Source: Andreprevotia sp. IGB-42
GTDB taxonomy: Bacteria; Pseudomonadota; Gammaproteobacteria; Burkholderiales; Chitinibacteraceae
DNA length: 64,000 nucleotides
Reading direction: 5' to 3'
Assembly (NCBI RefSeq): GCF_009848685.1
Contig: NZ_WXTX01000005.1
Coordinates: 1 to 64,000 of the forward strand
Part shown: piece after piece, positions 33,806 through 41,795 of the stretch
Position numbering within the stretch: the first letter of the stretch is position 1
Layout of the letters: the number at the start of each line of letters is the position of its first letter
Notes under the pieces: model-generated
Seen by the model: the letters and a program-made list of their open reading frames with translations, nothing else
What the model was told of the DNA's origin: nothing
Databases searched by the model: none
Made by a program: the position numbers and the translations under genes

Positions 33806-33997
33806 ATGGAAAGCAAGACAGCCCGTTTGACGGTTCTGGTCGACCCGGCCAAGAAAAAGGCTTTTGAGGAACTGTGTGCGTCGCAGGATCTGACGCCTTC
33901 CCAGGTGGTGCGGCAGATGATCCGTGAATACCTTGCAGCGCATGGTGTCAGCTATAGCTCGCAAGCGGCAGGCGCTGCCGGTAAAGCAAAGAAATGA
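33806..33997 (+). CDS. Ribbon-helix-helix (CopG/Arc-like) protein
   Basis: A 63-residue protein from ATG 33806 (MESKTARLTVLVDPAKKKAF). The strand RLTVLVD followed by helices KKKAFEELCASQD and TPSQVVRQMIREYLAAHG is the MetJ/Arc fold, in which the strand contacts the DNA major groove as a dimer. No toxin gene follows, so an antitoxin role is not supported; a free-standing regulator is likely. TATAAT lies about 32 bases upstream. Confidence 0.7.
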   Translation: MESKTARLTVLVDPAKKKAFEELCASQDLTPSQVVRQMIREYLAAHGVSYSSQAAGAAGKAKK

Positions 33998-34053
33998 TAC
34001 CGGACGGGCGATTTTTCTGCCCGTCCTCAGTGGCTTCGATGATCAAGGGGTGA

Positions 34054-34689
34054 TCAGGCTGTAGCCTGCGCATCGCCATGCGTCGCGGGGCGATCAAACC
34101 CCTCGCGCGCCTGGGCAACCCGGGCCCGGATCACGCAGCCTTGGGCATGGTCGTTGATCAGGCCCATCGCCTGCATGAAGGCGTAGACGGTGGTGGGGCC
34201 GACAAACTTCCAGCCCAGTTTCTTCAGGTCTTTGGACAGCGCGATGGACGCGGCCGAGGTCGAGACAGTTTGCGGCGTGCCCAGCAACTGCGCGTCCGGT
34301 TCGTAGCGCCAGATGAACGCGGCCAGCGAGCCTTCGCGTGCCACCATCTCCTGCGCCCGACAGGCGTTGTTGATTACCGCCTCGATCTTGCCGCGATGGC
34401 GCACGATGCCGGCATCCTGCAGCAGGCGTTCCACATCCTGTCGGGTGAAGCGGGCGATCTGGTTGAAGTCGAAATCACGGAACGCGGCACGGAAATGCGG
34501 GCGCTTGTTCAGGATGGTGCGCCAGCTCAAGCCGGACTGAAAAGCTTCCAGGCTCAGCTTTTCGAACAGGCGCTGGTCATCGCTGACGGGAAAGCCCCAT
34601 TCCACATCGTGATAATCGAGAAATTCCGGTGCACTGCTGCACCAGTGGCAACGCGGCTGGCCGTCGGCGCCCGGGGTGGTCGTGGTCAT
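34054..34689 (-). CDS. tag: DNA-3-methyladenine glycosylase I
   Basis: A 211-residue enzyme that removes 3-methyladenine from alkylated DNA to start base-excision repair. Family marks are CHWCSSAPEFLDYHDVEWGF (zinc Cys and His at the N-terminus), FEKLSLEAFQSGLSWRTILN and the C-terminal LKKLGWKFVGPTTVYAFMQA then GLINDHAQGC, where H and C complete the zinc site. Length is slightly above the usual 187-195 because of an extended C-terminus. Single-gene unit. Confidence 0.93.
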   Translation of the reverse strand: MTTTTPGADGQPRCHWCSSAPEFLDYHDVEWGFPVSDDQRLFEKLSLEAFQSGLSWRTILNKRPHFRAAFRDFDFNQIARFTRQDVERLLQDAGIVRHRGKIEAVINNACRAQEMVAREGSLAAFIWRYEPDAQLLGTPQTVSTSAASIALSKDLKKLGWKFVGPTTVYAFMQAMGLINDHAQGCVIRARVAQAREGFDRPATHGDAQATA

Positions 34690-34915
34690 TGCCTGGGTGT
34701 GTCCGTGTGAGAGGCTGCGGATGGCCAGCGCCGGCAGGAAAGCCGGGCAGTCATCGGCTGTGGCCTTCCATCATATCGGCCGCGGCGGCCTGATTGAAAG
34801 GCGCAGAGCGCTCGCTGCGCTTGCGAGGCGAGGAGGGTGGATTGCCTGCCGGCCAATGCGCACGGCCGGTTTGCCCCGGGGGATGGGGCCGGCCAGCCTG
34901 GCGCTTGCAGCGGGC

Positions 34916-35395
34916 TTAGCCGCGGCGTGCTGCTTCGATGGTGGCGATGTCGATCCTGCTCATCTCCATCATGGCGTCGAAAGCGCGCTTGGCTGCGGCG
35001 CGGTCCGGATCGGTGAAGGCGTCCGTCAACACGCGTGGCGTGATCTGCCACGACAGGCCCCATTTGTCCTTGCACCAGCCACATGCGCTTTCCTGGCCGC
35101 CATTGCCAACAATGGCGTTCCAGTAGCGGTCTGTTTCTTCCTGATCATCGGTCGCTACCTGGAACGAGAAGGCTTCGTCGTGCGTGAAGGCAGGGCCGCC
35201 GTTCAGGCCCAGGCAGGGGATACCCATCACCGTGAACTCCACGGTCAGCACATCACCCTGTTTGCCATCCGGGTAGTCACCCGGGGCATGGTGTACGGCA
35301 GTCACTGCCGTATCCGGAAAGGTTTGTGCATAGAACTGTGCGGCTTCCAGAGCGGTACCGTTGTACCAGAGGCAAATCGTGTTCTTGCTGGGCAT
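34916..35395 (-). CDS. VOC-fold PhnB-like protein
   Basis: A 159-residue protein of the glyoxalase/bleomycin-resistance fold, 3-dmu-9_3-mt (PhnB-like) type: NTICLWYNGTALEAAQFYAQ TFPD, VEFTVMGIPCLGLNGGPAFT and ESACGWCKDKWGLSWQITPR. Many members are annotated as 3-demethylubiquinone methyltransferase, but that activity is not shown. Single gene, start MPSKNTICLW. Confidence 0.85.
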   Translation of the reverse strand: MPSKNTICLWYNGTALEAAQFYAQTFPDTAVTAVHHAPGDYPDGKQGDVLTVEFTVMGIPCLGLNGGPAFTHDEAFSFQVATDDQEETDRYWNAIVGNGGQESACGWCKDKWGLSWQITPRVLTDAFTDPDRAAAKRAFDAMMEMSRIDIATIEAARRG

Positions 35396-35735
35396 GCTGG
35401 TTCTCCTGGGATAAAGGGCGGCAGGTCAGCGGTGCATTCGTGGGCATCGCTTGCCGGCATCGCCCATGAACGCAATGGGTTGGCCGGTGGTGCTTGCAAA
35501 AGGCTTATGTGACCAGTGTAGCGATTGCAAGTTTCAGAATGAGTGTTCACGATAGCGCGGGATTGCGCAATGCCACGATGGCTGCATACGCTGGCGGAAC
35601 TTTCACCGTTGCCGGCTTGCCCACACCATCAACAAGCGCATGCTGCGCCGGTATCCGGCAGCAAACCGCCCGGCAGATGCGGCAATCCCCATTACAGGAA
35701 CATGAACGCCAATCCAACTACCAGGAGTTATTGTC
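35396..35735. other. Divergent intergenic region
   Basis: About 340 bases between the VOC gene (minus) and the SRPBCC gene (plus). Frames here are short and unsupported. AGGAG at 35722-35726 is the ribosome site of the gene at 35736. Confidence 0.4.
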
Positions 35736-36182
35736 ATGGCTACCGGCACTGTTCGTCTGCACCGCGTATTGCGCGCCCCTCCCGAGCGCGTCTACCGCGC
35801 CTTCCTCACCGCGGAAGCACTGGCCAAGTGGATGGCGCCGCATGGCTTCACCGCCACCGTGCACCATCTGGAGGCCAAGGTGGGCAGCGGCTACAAGATC
35901 TCGTTCACCAACTTCACCACCGGGCAGAGTCATGCTTTTGGCGGGCAGTATGTGGAGCTGGTGCCGAACGAGCTGATCCGCTACACCGATCAGTTTGAAG
36001 ACCCCAACCTGCCCGGCACCATCCAGGTGGCGATCACGCTCAAGCCGGTGCTCTGCGGCACCGAAGTGCATATCGTGCAGGAAGGTATCCCCGAGGTGAT
36101 TCCGGTGGAAATGTGTTACCTGGGCTGGCAGGAATCGCTGGCACTGCTGACCTTGCTGGTGGAGCCGGAAATCCGCGAATAG
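35736..36182 (+). CDS. SRPBCC/AHSA1-type domain protein
   Basis: A 148-residue protein with the START-like helix-grip fold: LHRVLRAPPERVYRAFLTAE ALAKWMAPHG, VGSGYKISFTNFTTGQSHAF, EDPNLPGTIQVAITLKPV and the C-terminal helix GWQESLALLTLLVEP. Members bind small hydrophobic ligands or resemble the Aha1 C-terminal domain; the ligand is unknown. AGGAG precedes ATG 35736. Confidence 0.85.
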   Translation: MATGTVRLHRVLRAPPERVYRAFLTAEALAKWMAPHGFTATVHHLEAKVGSGYKISFTNFTTGQSHAFGGQYVELVPNELIRYTDQFEDPNLPGTIQVAITLKPVLCGTEVHIVQEGIPEVIPVEMCYLGWQESLALLTLLVEPEIRE

Positions 36183-36386
36183 CGTTATGTATCATGCTGG
36201 CTGCGTATACCCATCGGCTGCGCTAGCCAGCACCATTGCTGCAGTTTTGCTGCATGCGCCAGCGGTTGGTGCGCAACGGCTTGGCATGACCATGTCATTG
36301 CGTATTGAGCTTCCCTTGCCGAAAGAGGACACTGTAAGGGTTGGCCGTCAGCGGCGAAAAATATTCAATACGGTGAAAGGGAAGGT

Positions 36387-37400
36387 ATGTCGGAAGCATT
36401 GATCCCGCAACTTTCAGATGCGCTGGATTCGGAAAAAACCTTTGAAGGGCTGGTGCGCCGCTTGCTGGTGATGCTGGAGCTGGCCACCGACCTGGAATCC
36501 ACCTATCTGACCAAGATCGACCTGGATGCCGGCCTGCAGAACATCCTGTTCTCGCGCAATACCAAAACGCTGACCATCCCCGAGGGCCTGTCGGTACCGT
36601 GGAGCGATACGCTGTGCAAACGGGCGATGGACGAGAACGTCAGTTATACGGACGACGTTGCCAACCGCTGGGGTGATTCGGAGGCGGCCAAGGCGCTGGG
36701 TATCGAAACCTATGCCAGCACCAAGATCTGCCTGGAGGACGGCAGCGTATACGGCACGTTGTGCGCGGCAAGCTCCACCCGCAAGCCGATGACGGCGGAC
36801 GGCCAGCAGTTCTTCGAGCTGTTTGCACAGCTGATTTCGCACTTTGCGCAGAAGGAACAATTGCTGCGAAAGCTGCAGGTGGCCAATGCCGCCTTGCACC
36901 AGCATTCGTATACCGATGCGCTGACGGGGCTATGCAACCGCCGCGCGGTGTTCGAGGAACTGGCCCGGCTGTTTGCCCAGGCCCGCCGCAGCCACCAGCT
37001 GGTGGTGATTGCCTTCATCGACCTCGATGGTTTCAAGAAAATCAACGATGTGCATGGGCACGAAGCCGGCGATGCCTTCCTGGTGGAAGTGGCGCAGCGG
37101 CTGACGCTGGTGCTGCGCGCCGGTGATGTGTTGGGCCGGCTGGGGGGCGATGAATTCGTGATCGGTGGCCTGGGCCCGGCCAACAGCGCCGAAACCGCAC
37201 ACGCCGCCGCCGCTATGAAGGCCCGGCTGGGCCCCGCATTGGTGGGGCACTATAACCTTGGCAGCACCGAGATCGATTACCTGGGTGCCAGCATCGGCGT
37301 CATCTCCGTAGACCCGGCTGCGCTTTCGCCAAAAGCGGCGTTGCAGGCGGCAGATGAAGCAATGTACGAGGAAAAATCAAGGCGGCGCGCGGCTGCCTGA
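36387..37400 (+). CDS. GAF-GGDEF diguanylate cyclase
   Basis: A 337-residue cytosolic protein. An N-terminal GAF-like sensor (about residues 20-165; VPWSDTLCKRAMDENVSYTD, STKICLEDGSVYGTLCAASS) is joined to a GGDEF domain (about 170-335) with DALTGLCNRRAVFEEL, FIDLDGFKKINDVHGHEAGD and the active loop RLGGDEFVI, so cyclic-di-GMP synthesis from GTP is expected. No RxxD inhibitory site is clear before the loop. GGGAAGG precedes ATG 36387. Confidence 0.9.
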   Translation: MSEALIPQLSDALDSEKTFEGLVRRLLVMLELATDLESTYLTKIDLDAGLQNILFSRNTKTLTIPEGLSVPWSDTLCKRAMDENVSYTDDVANRWGDSEAAKALGIETYASTKICLEDGSVYGTLCAASSTRKPMTADGQQFFELFAQLISHFAQKEQLLRKLQVANAALHQHSYTDALTGLCNRRAVFEELARLFAQARRSHQLVVIAFIDLDGFKKINDVHGHEAGDAFLVEVAQRLTLVLRAGDVLGRLGGDEFVIGGLGPANSAETAHAAAAMKARLGPALVGHYNLGSTEIDYLGASIGVISVDPAALSPKAALQAADEAMYEEKSRRRAAA

Positions 37401-37773
37401 AGCGAGCGACTGGTGGCGCTGGTGCAGCATTGCCAGCCAACGCTACTGGTGGCACGCACCGGCAGATTGTCGAGCTGCTGTTGATCTGGCTACCGGCTAA
37501 AACCGGCAGCCAGATTGAGGGTGCCGCGCTGGCGATCTTCTGCCCGCCCGCTTATTCAAAGCCGTGCGTGATACCGACCAGTTCCATGAAAACCAGGAAA
37601 TTGCCTTTAGAGCGGCTAGCGTTCAAGCGCTCGGCTGACCTGAACCGAGTCAGCGAATCAGTCCCTTCAGCACGAAGCCAGTTTCTGATCGCGGTAGACC
37701 CAGCCTAAGCCGCCATTGTAGGCGGACATGGCGATGCCCCGGTGCTGACAAGGATCAAAAAAAGGGCTTGAAG
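37401..37773. other. Gap with a lysozyme/transglycosylase relic
   Basis: On the minus strand, about 37742-37666 encodes GIAMSAYNGGLGWVYRDQKL ASC before a stop. The AYNGGLGWVYRD block is characteristic of phage-type SLT/lysozyme-like muramidases. Nothing else of the gene is readable, so this is a scrap of a lost prophage-like gene. The rest of the gap holds no gene. Confidence 0.4.
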
Positions 37774-38559
37774 TTAACCTTGTCCCCCATGGAATTCGCC
37801 AAGTGCGCGTTCAAGGGCATCCGAATCGGGCTGAGCACTCTCTAGAAAACTTCTGACAAGGCGAACCTGTCCGTCGTTACCGTGCTGAGCAAAACCAATG
37901 CCCTTGTTGCTATCTAGAATTTCGCCCGGCGGGAGATCCCTTGGTTGTCCAGTATCAAACATCCGAAAGACAAGCCCAAAAGCCCCAAACTGCGATTCTC
38001 CATGATCATTACGTATTGGACTCACGATGAACGGACTTCGTACTTCTTCAATCGAGAAAATGCTCACTGAACAGCCAAGATGCAAGATGGGGGGCTCCGC
38101 CTGCATGTTCAATCGCAACTGCGCTTCCGTTTCGGGAGGCAGCTTGTAATCAGCGCACATCTTTTCCGATACCGATGCACGCCAGAAAATGGATTGAACG
38201 GCCCCGATCATCGCTCCCAAATCTTCAGTCGGGATACGCATTCTTGATTTAGAGCCTAGTTCCTCATATAGCTTTCTTGATACAGGAGCCCATCTGTTCT
38301 CGAAATCCCCAAATTTTTTTTCGCAACACGAGCAGAGCATCGGCTCCTTCATGTCAGAGTCATTCTGCTGGGGTGGGCCATGTGTCGAGATCAAGAAGTT
38401 ATGCCCTTTGTTTTTTGTAGCCCTATGAGCCGACGCCGGAATGATGTGCGAATCGCATACTTCGATATCGCTTTCCGCATAACTTGCAAGTTGCCATAAG
38501 GCAAATTCCTTGTAATCGATGCAAGCGGCTAATGATGGTCGTTCAGTCGACTCGGGCAT
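37774..38559 (-). CDS. HNH-like zinc-site protein, AT-rich
   Basis: A 261-residue protein, from ATG 38559. The N-terminal part has EVCDSHIIPASAHRATKNKG then EPMLCSCCEKKFGDFENRW, a SHIIP...LCxxCE pattern that I recall from HNH-type nucleases and uncharacterised proteins in defence or mobile regions. The first CxxC usual for the family is absent. The C-terminal half (LGCSVSIFSIEEVRSPFIVS) is a separate beta-rich domain. GC content is clearly lower than both neighbours, suggesting transfer. Enzyme activity is uncertain. Confidence 0.55.
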   Translation of the reverse strand: MPESTERPSLAACIDYKEFALWQLASYAESDIEVCDSHIIPASAHRATKNKGHNFLISTHGPPQQNDSDMKEPMLCSCCEKKFGDFENRWAPVSRKLYEELGSKSRMRIPTEDLGAMIGAVQSIFWRASVSEKMCADYKLPPETEAQLRLNMQAEPPILHLGCSVSIFSIEEVRSPFIVSPIRNDHGESQFGAFGLVFRMFDTGQPRDLPPGEILDSNKGIGFAQHGNDGQVRLVRSFLESAQPDSDALERALGEFHGGQG

Positions 38560-38960
38560 TCGAGATAGGATTCTATTTTCCTGGTCCCGTTTTCCACATC
38601 AGTCAAGCTCCGGCGAGTTCAAGGGCGTCAAACCCGCATGTACCCCTCAGATATTCAAATTGCTCTCTAACGTCTTTCGGGCACGAGATACCAACATTTT
38701 CAAGAAATCCGCTTGCTTCTTCGGCTCAGGAGTCGGTCATGTTCATATTCAGCCCATGCAGCTGGTTTGCGTGCGTGTGCAGATAGGAACGCATGGGCTA
38801 GGCTACCTGGCTGATGGCTATGGTGATCCTACACCGCGCGGCGCTGGCAACGCACCGCGCAGGTGTACGGTTGTTGCAGCCGGGCCACCCGGGCGGGACC
38901 ACCATCGCAGCTCCCATGCGCAAAGGGCCGGAACGCGCAGGTGCAGGCCTCCCTCCTGCC
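38560..38960. other. Gap between the HNH-like gene and metG
   Basis: About 400 bases. On the minus strand, 38622-38729 reads FLENVGISCPKDVREQFEYL RGTCGFDALELAGA before a stop. It looks like the tail of a lost protein but lacks a start. The half next to metG is GC-rich with no supported frame and no clear terminator for metG. Confidence 0.4.
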
Positions 38961-40478
38961 TCAGCCCTGCTTGGGGAACAGGATGCCGGTAGTCACCACA
39001 TTGCCCGGCGTTACACCGTGGCCCCATGGCAGGTGCCATGCCGGGCCACTATCCGCCCCCAGCAGCACTAGCAATTGCTGCATCTTGCCCGGCATGACCG
39101 GGGCCAGCAGGTGGGCGGTGCAGCACAGCGCTTCCAGCAGCGTATGCAGCACGGTATCGAGCCGGCCGGCGGCGTTGCTGTCCTTGGCCAGTTGCCATGG
39201 CGCGCTGCTGGCCACGTAGGCGTTCAGCTGCCGCACGAATTCCATCACCAGCTCGATGGCCTGCGCGAGCTTCATTTCATCCACCAGCGCCAGTACCCTA
39301 TCCGGCAATGTGGTGGCATGGGCGATGATGGCGTCTTCCGCCGGCGTATACGTTTGCGGTGCAGGTACGCGCGCGCCGCGGTATTGCGTGACCATGGCCA
39401 GCGTGCGCGCGGCCAGATTGCCCAGGTCATCAGCCAGATCGCGGTTCATCCGCTGTTCGATGATGGCGTTGCTGATCACGCCATCGAAGCCGAAGCTCAC
39501 TTCGCGCAGCAGCGTGTAGCGCAGCGTATCCACGCCATAGGTTTCTGCCGCCTGCAGCGGATCGACCCCGTTGCCGAGCGATTTGCTCATCTTGCGTCCA
39601 TCCGCACCCAGCAGGTGGCCGGATACATGCAGCCGCTGGTAGGGTGGTATGCCCAGTGCGTGCGTCATGCTCAGCCAGAACAGTGTGTGGGTACGCAGGA
39701 TGTCCTTGCCGATCACGTGCCGTGCCGCAGGCCAGTAAGCGCCAAACGTGGCCTGATCCGGGTAGCCGATGGCCGATACATAGCTCAACAGCGCATCGAA
39801 CCACACATAGGTGACATGGCCGGCATCCCAAGGGATGGGTATGCCCCAGGCCAGTCGGTCTACCGGGCGGGAGATGCTGAGATCGCCGATCGGCTCTTCC
39901 AGCAGCTTGAGGATTTCATTGCGGTACTGCGCGGGCTGGATCAGCTCTGGTGTATCGCGCAGCAGATCGCGTATCCATGGCCGGTGGGCTTCCATGCGGA
40001 AGAAGTAATTGGGTTCACGCCGCAGCACCGGTGGATCTTTGTCTTCCGGCAGCTTGCCGTCCACCAGCTCCTTGTCGGTGACGTAGCGCTCTTGCCCCAC
40101 CGAATACAGCCCTTCGTATTCGGCCAGGTAGATATCGCCCGCTTGGTAGAGTCGGGTAAGGCAATCTGCCACCACCTGCGCATGCGCGGGGGCGGTGGTG
40201 CGGATGAAGAGATCCGGTGCTACCGCCAGCTGTGCCCATGCCTGCTGGAACGATTGCGCATGGCGTGCTGCAAATGCGCCGGGTTCCTCGCCGGCCTGTT
40301 GCGCCGCCTTGGCGATTTTCTCGCCATGCTCATCCGCCCCGGTCAGCAGCAGCACATCGTGCCCGGCTGCGCGCAGGTAACGCGCCATCACATCGGCATG
40401 GATGCTGGCGTAGGCATGTCCCAGGTGCGGGCGGTCGTTCACGTAGTAGATCGGGGTGGTGATGTAGCGGTATGCCAT
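38961..40478 (-). CDS. metG: Methionyl-tRNA synthetase, short type
   Basis: A 505-residue class I synthetase that charges tRNA-Met. It shows the HIGH-type PIYYVNDRPHLGHAYASIHA, GADEHGEKIAKAAQQAG, the WFDALLSYVSAIGYPD block and KMSKS (GADGRKMSKSLGNGVDP), then an anticodon-binding helical domain. The knuckle region lacks the four zinc cysteines, and the C-terminal dimerisation domain is absent, so it is the short monomeric form, unlike the roughly 680-residue MetG usual in Neisseriales. It may therefore be a second MetRS. AGGAG precedes ATG 40478; a leader peptide and terminator lie upstream. Confidence 0.9.
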   Translation of the reverse strand: MAYRYITTPIYYVNDRPHLGHAYASIHADVMARYLRAAGHDVLLLTGADEHGEKIAKAAQQAGEEPGAFAARHAQSFQQAWAQLAVAPDLFIRTTAPAHAQVVADCLTRLYQAGDIYLAEYEGLYSVGQERYVTDKELVDGKLPEDKDPPVLRREPNYFFRMEAHRPWIRDLLRDTPELIQPAQYRNEILKLLEEPIGDLSISRPVDRLAWGIPIPWDAGHVTYVWFDALLSYVSAIGYPDQATFGAYWPAARHVIGKDILRTHTLFWLSMTHALGIPPYQRLHVSGHLLGADGRKMSKSLGNGVDPLQAAETYGVDTLRYTLLREVSFGFDGVISNAIIEQRMNRDLADDLGNLAARTLAMVTQYRGARVPAPQTYTPAEDAIIAHATTLPDRVLALVDEMKLAQAIELVMEFVRQLNAYVASSAPWQLAKDSNAAGRLDTVLHTLLEALCCTAHLLAPVMPGKMQQLLVLLGADSGPAWHLPWGHGVTPGNVVTTGILFPKQG

Positions 40479-40496
40479 GCTTGCTCCTGAAATGAA

Positions 40497-40522
40497 AAAA
40501 GGGACGCCGCAGCGTCCCTTTT
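40497..40522 (-). terminator. Intrinsic terminator inside the metG leader
   Basis: AAAAGGGACGC, loop CGCA, GCGTCCCTTTT: an 11-bp stem. Read on the minus strand it ends in TTTTTT, and it lies only 19 bases upstream of the metG start. No plus-strand gene ends here. This placement is that of an attenuator. Confidence 0.75.
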
Positions 40523-40539
40523 CTGAAGTACGAATAGCC

Positions 40540-40614
40540 TCAACGCCCGGGGGGAGAACCTTCCAGGGGCATGCGCATCGAGCGGATGATGGCGTTGTGG
40601 GCGTAAAGGGTCAT
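40540..40614 (-). CDS. Putative metG leader peptide
   Basis: A 24-codon frame: MTLYAHNAIIRSMRMPLEGS PPGR, stop at 40540, then 17 bases to the terminator stem. GGAA lies about eight bases before its ATG. Two internal Met codons, separated by Arg, lie about ten codons from the stop. Ribosome stalling there when Met-tRNA is scarce could alter folding of the terminator, giving Met-dependent attenuation of metG. Inferred from layout; no antiterminator pairing has been proven. Confidence 0.5.
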   Translation of the reverse strand: MTLYAHNAIIRSMRMPLEGSPPGR

Positions 40615-40902
40615 GTGGTTCCGGTGTTGAGGTTGAACAGGCAGGCGCGGCCCGCATGCTGTTATTGATCCTCGCATCCGGCAGGGCGGTTTGTCCAGCC
40701 CCTGCGGGTGGCCTGACTGGCATACCGTTGATGCCATGCGGTTTGCGCAACATTCTGCCGGAGCGCACGCGCATTGCCCGGCGCGCTCTGCTACCTTGAT
40801 CATGGCGCTGGCATGGCCGATACCGTTTTGCATCCTGGCATTTCCCGGCTGCCCGGGATTGCCTCAATACCCCTTTGGGTCCACTTGGCAGGGTTCGAAA
40901 GC

Positions 40903-41364
40903 ATGTTCGGGTTTTCAAGGAAAAATGAGCTGCGTGCCAAAACCGCAGCAGAGATCGAGCAACTCTCGGAAGCGGGCAATGCGCTGCTCGACAAGGAAGA
41001 TTTCAACGGTGCGTTCAAGCACTTCATGAAAGCACTCGACTTGCTTCCCGAGCCCAAAACCAAATGGCGGGAAGCAACCTGGCTGTTGGCTGCGCTGGGT
41101 GATGTGTACTTCCTTTCCCGGAGCTACGCCCAGGCGCTGCAGGCATTTTCCGATGTCATGCATTGCCCGGAGGCAATCGGCAACCCCTTCCTGCATCTGC
41201 GGCTGGGGCAATGCCAGTTTGAGGCCGGTAACCTGGACCGGGCTGCCGATGAGCTGGCAAGGGCGTATATGGGGGGCGGGTTGGAAATCTTTCAGAACGA
41301 TGATGACAAGTATTTCGAATTCCTTAAAACCAGGCTGAAGCCACCAGCAAACGGTGAGTGGTGA
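40903..41364 (+). CDS. TPR-like protein
   Basis: A 153-residue protein; ATG 40903 (MFGFSRKNELRAKTAAEIEQ) has AGGG upstream, and the longer frame to 40774 is not supported. Tetratricopeptide-type helices: LSEAGNALLDKEDFNGAFKH, WLLAALGDVYFLSRSYAQAL QAF and LHLRLGQCQFEAGNLDRAAD. Ends in an acidic segment (FQNDDDKYFEFLKTR). Proteins of this layout are sometimes linked to polymorphic-toxin immunity, but no toxin gene is adjacent. Confidence 0.7.
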   Translation: MFGFSRKNELRAKTAAEIEQLSEAGNALLDKEDFNGAFKHFMKALDLLPEPKTKWREATWLLAALGDVYFLSRSYAQALQAFSDVMHCPEAIGNPFLHLRLGQCQFEAGNLDRAADELARAYMGGGLEIFQNDDDKYFEFLKTRLKPPANGEW

Positions 41365-41795
41365 GCTGATCTGGTTATTCGAGCCTGCTTTGCCGGCAGC
41401 TAGCGGATCTATTTATCTGCACTGTGCCGGCGAAATACCGGGCCGGACCGCAGCCGAATGGATGGGAGCCGCTGCGGATGATGTCCATGTTGTGCTGCTC
41501 CTGCATGTGTTGGTTGGGCCGCCGGTGGGGGCCTGATGCATGCAAAGGTAACAGGGGTGGGGCTATGTGATTAGATGGGGGGGAATGTGCATGGACTCAT
41601 GATTCGTGCTCATGAATTGCCATGAACTGCCGGTACAAGGATATTCAATACAGCTTATGCAACATTTGCTGTCTGGATTGTGCAAATTTTTTGGTTTGTA
41701 TGGCGTTGTCTGCTACGGTCGTACGTGGCGCTGCAATGCGATGGTGAATGAGAAAACTGATTGCTGTTGCAGCATGAAAACGAATGGAGGACATA
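41365..41795. other. Gap with no supported gene
   Basis: About 430 bases. Short frames only. The last 150 bases are AT-richer and carry AATGGAGGACATA, the ribosome site of the next gene. Confidence 0.4.

Noticed and set aside
36187-36402. 71-codon frame before the diguanylate cyclase
   Set aside because: Overlaps the start and ribosome site of the GGDEF gene, lacks its own ribosome site, and shows no recognisable domain.
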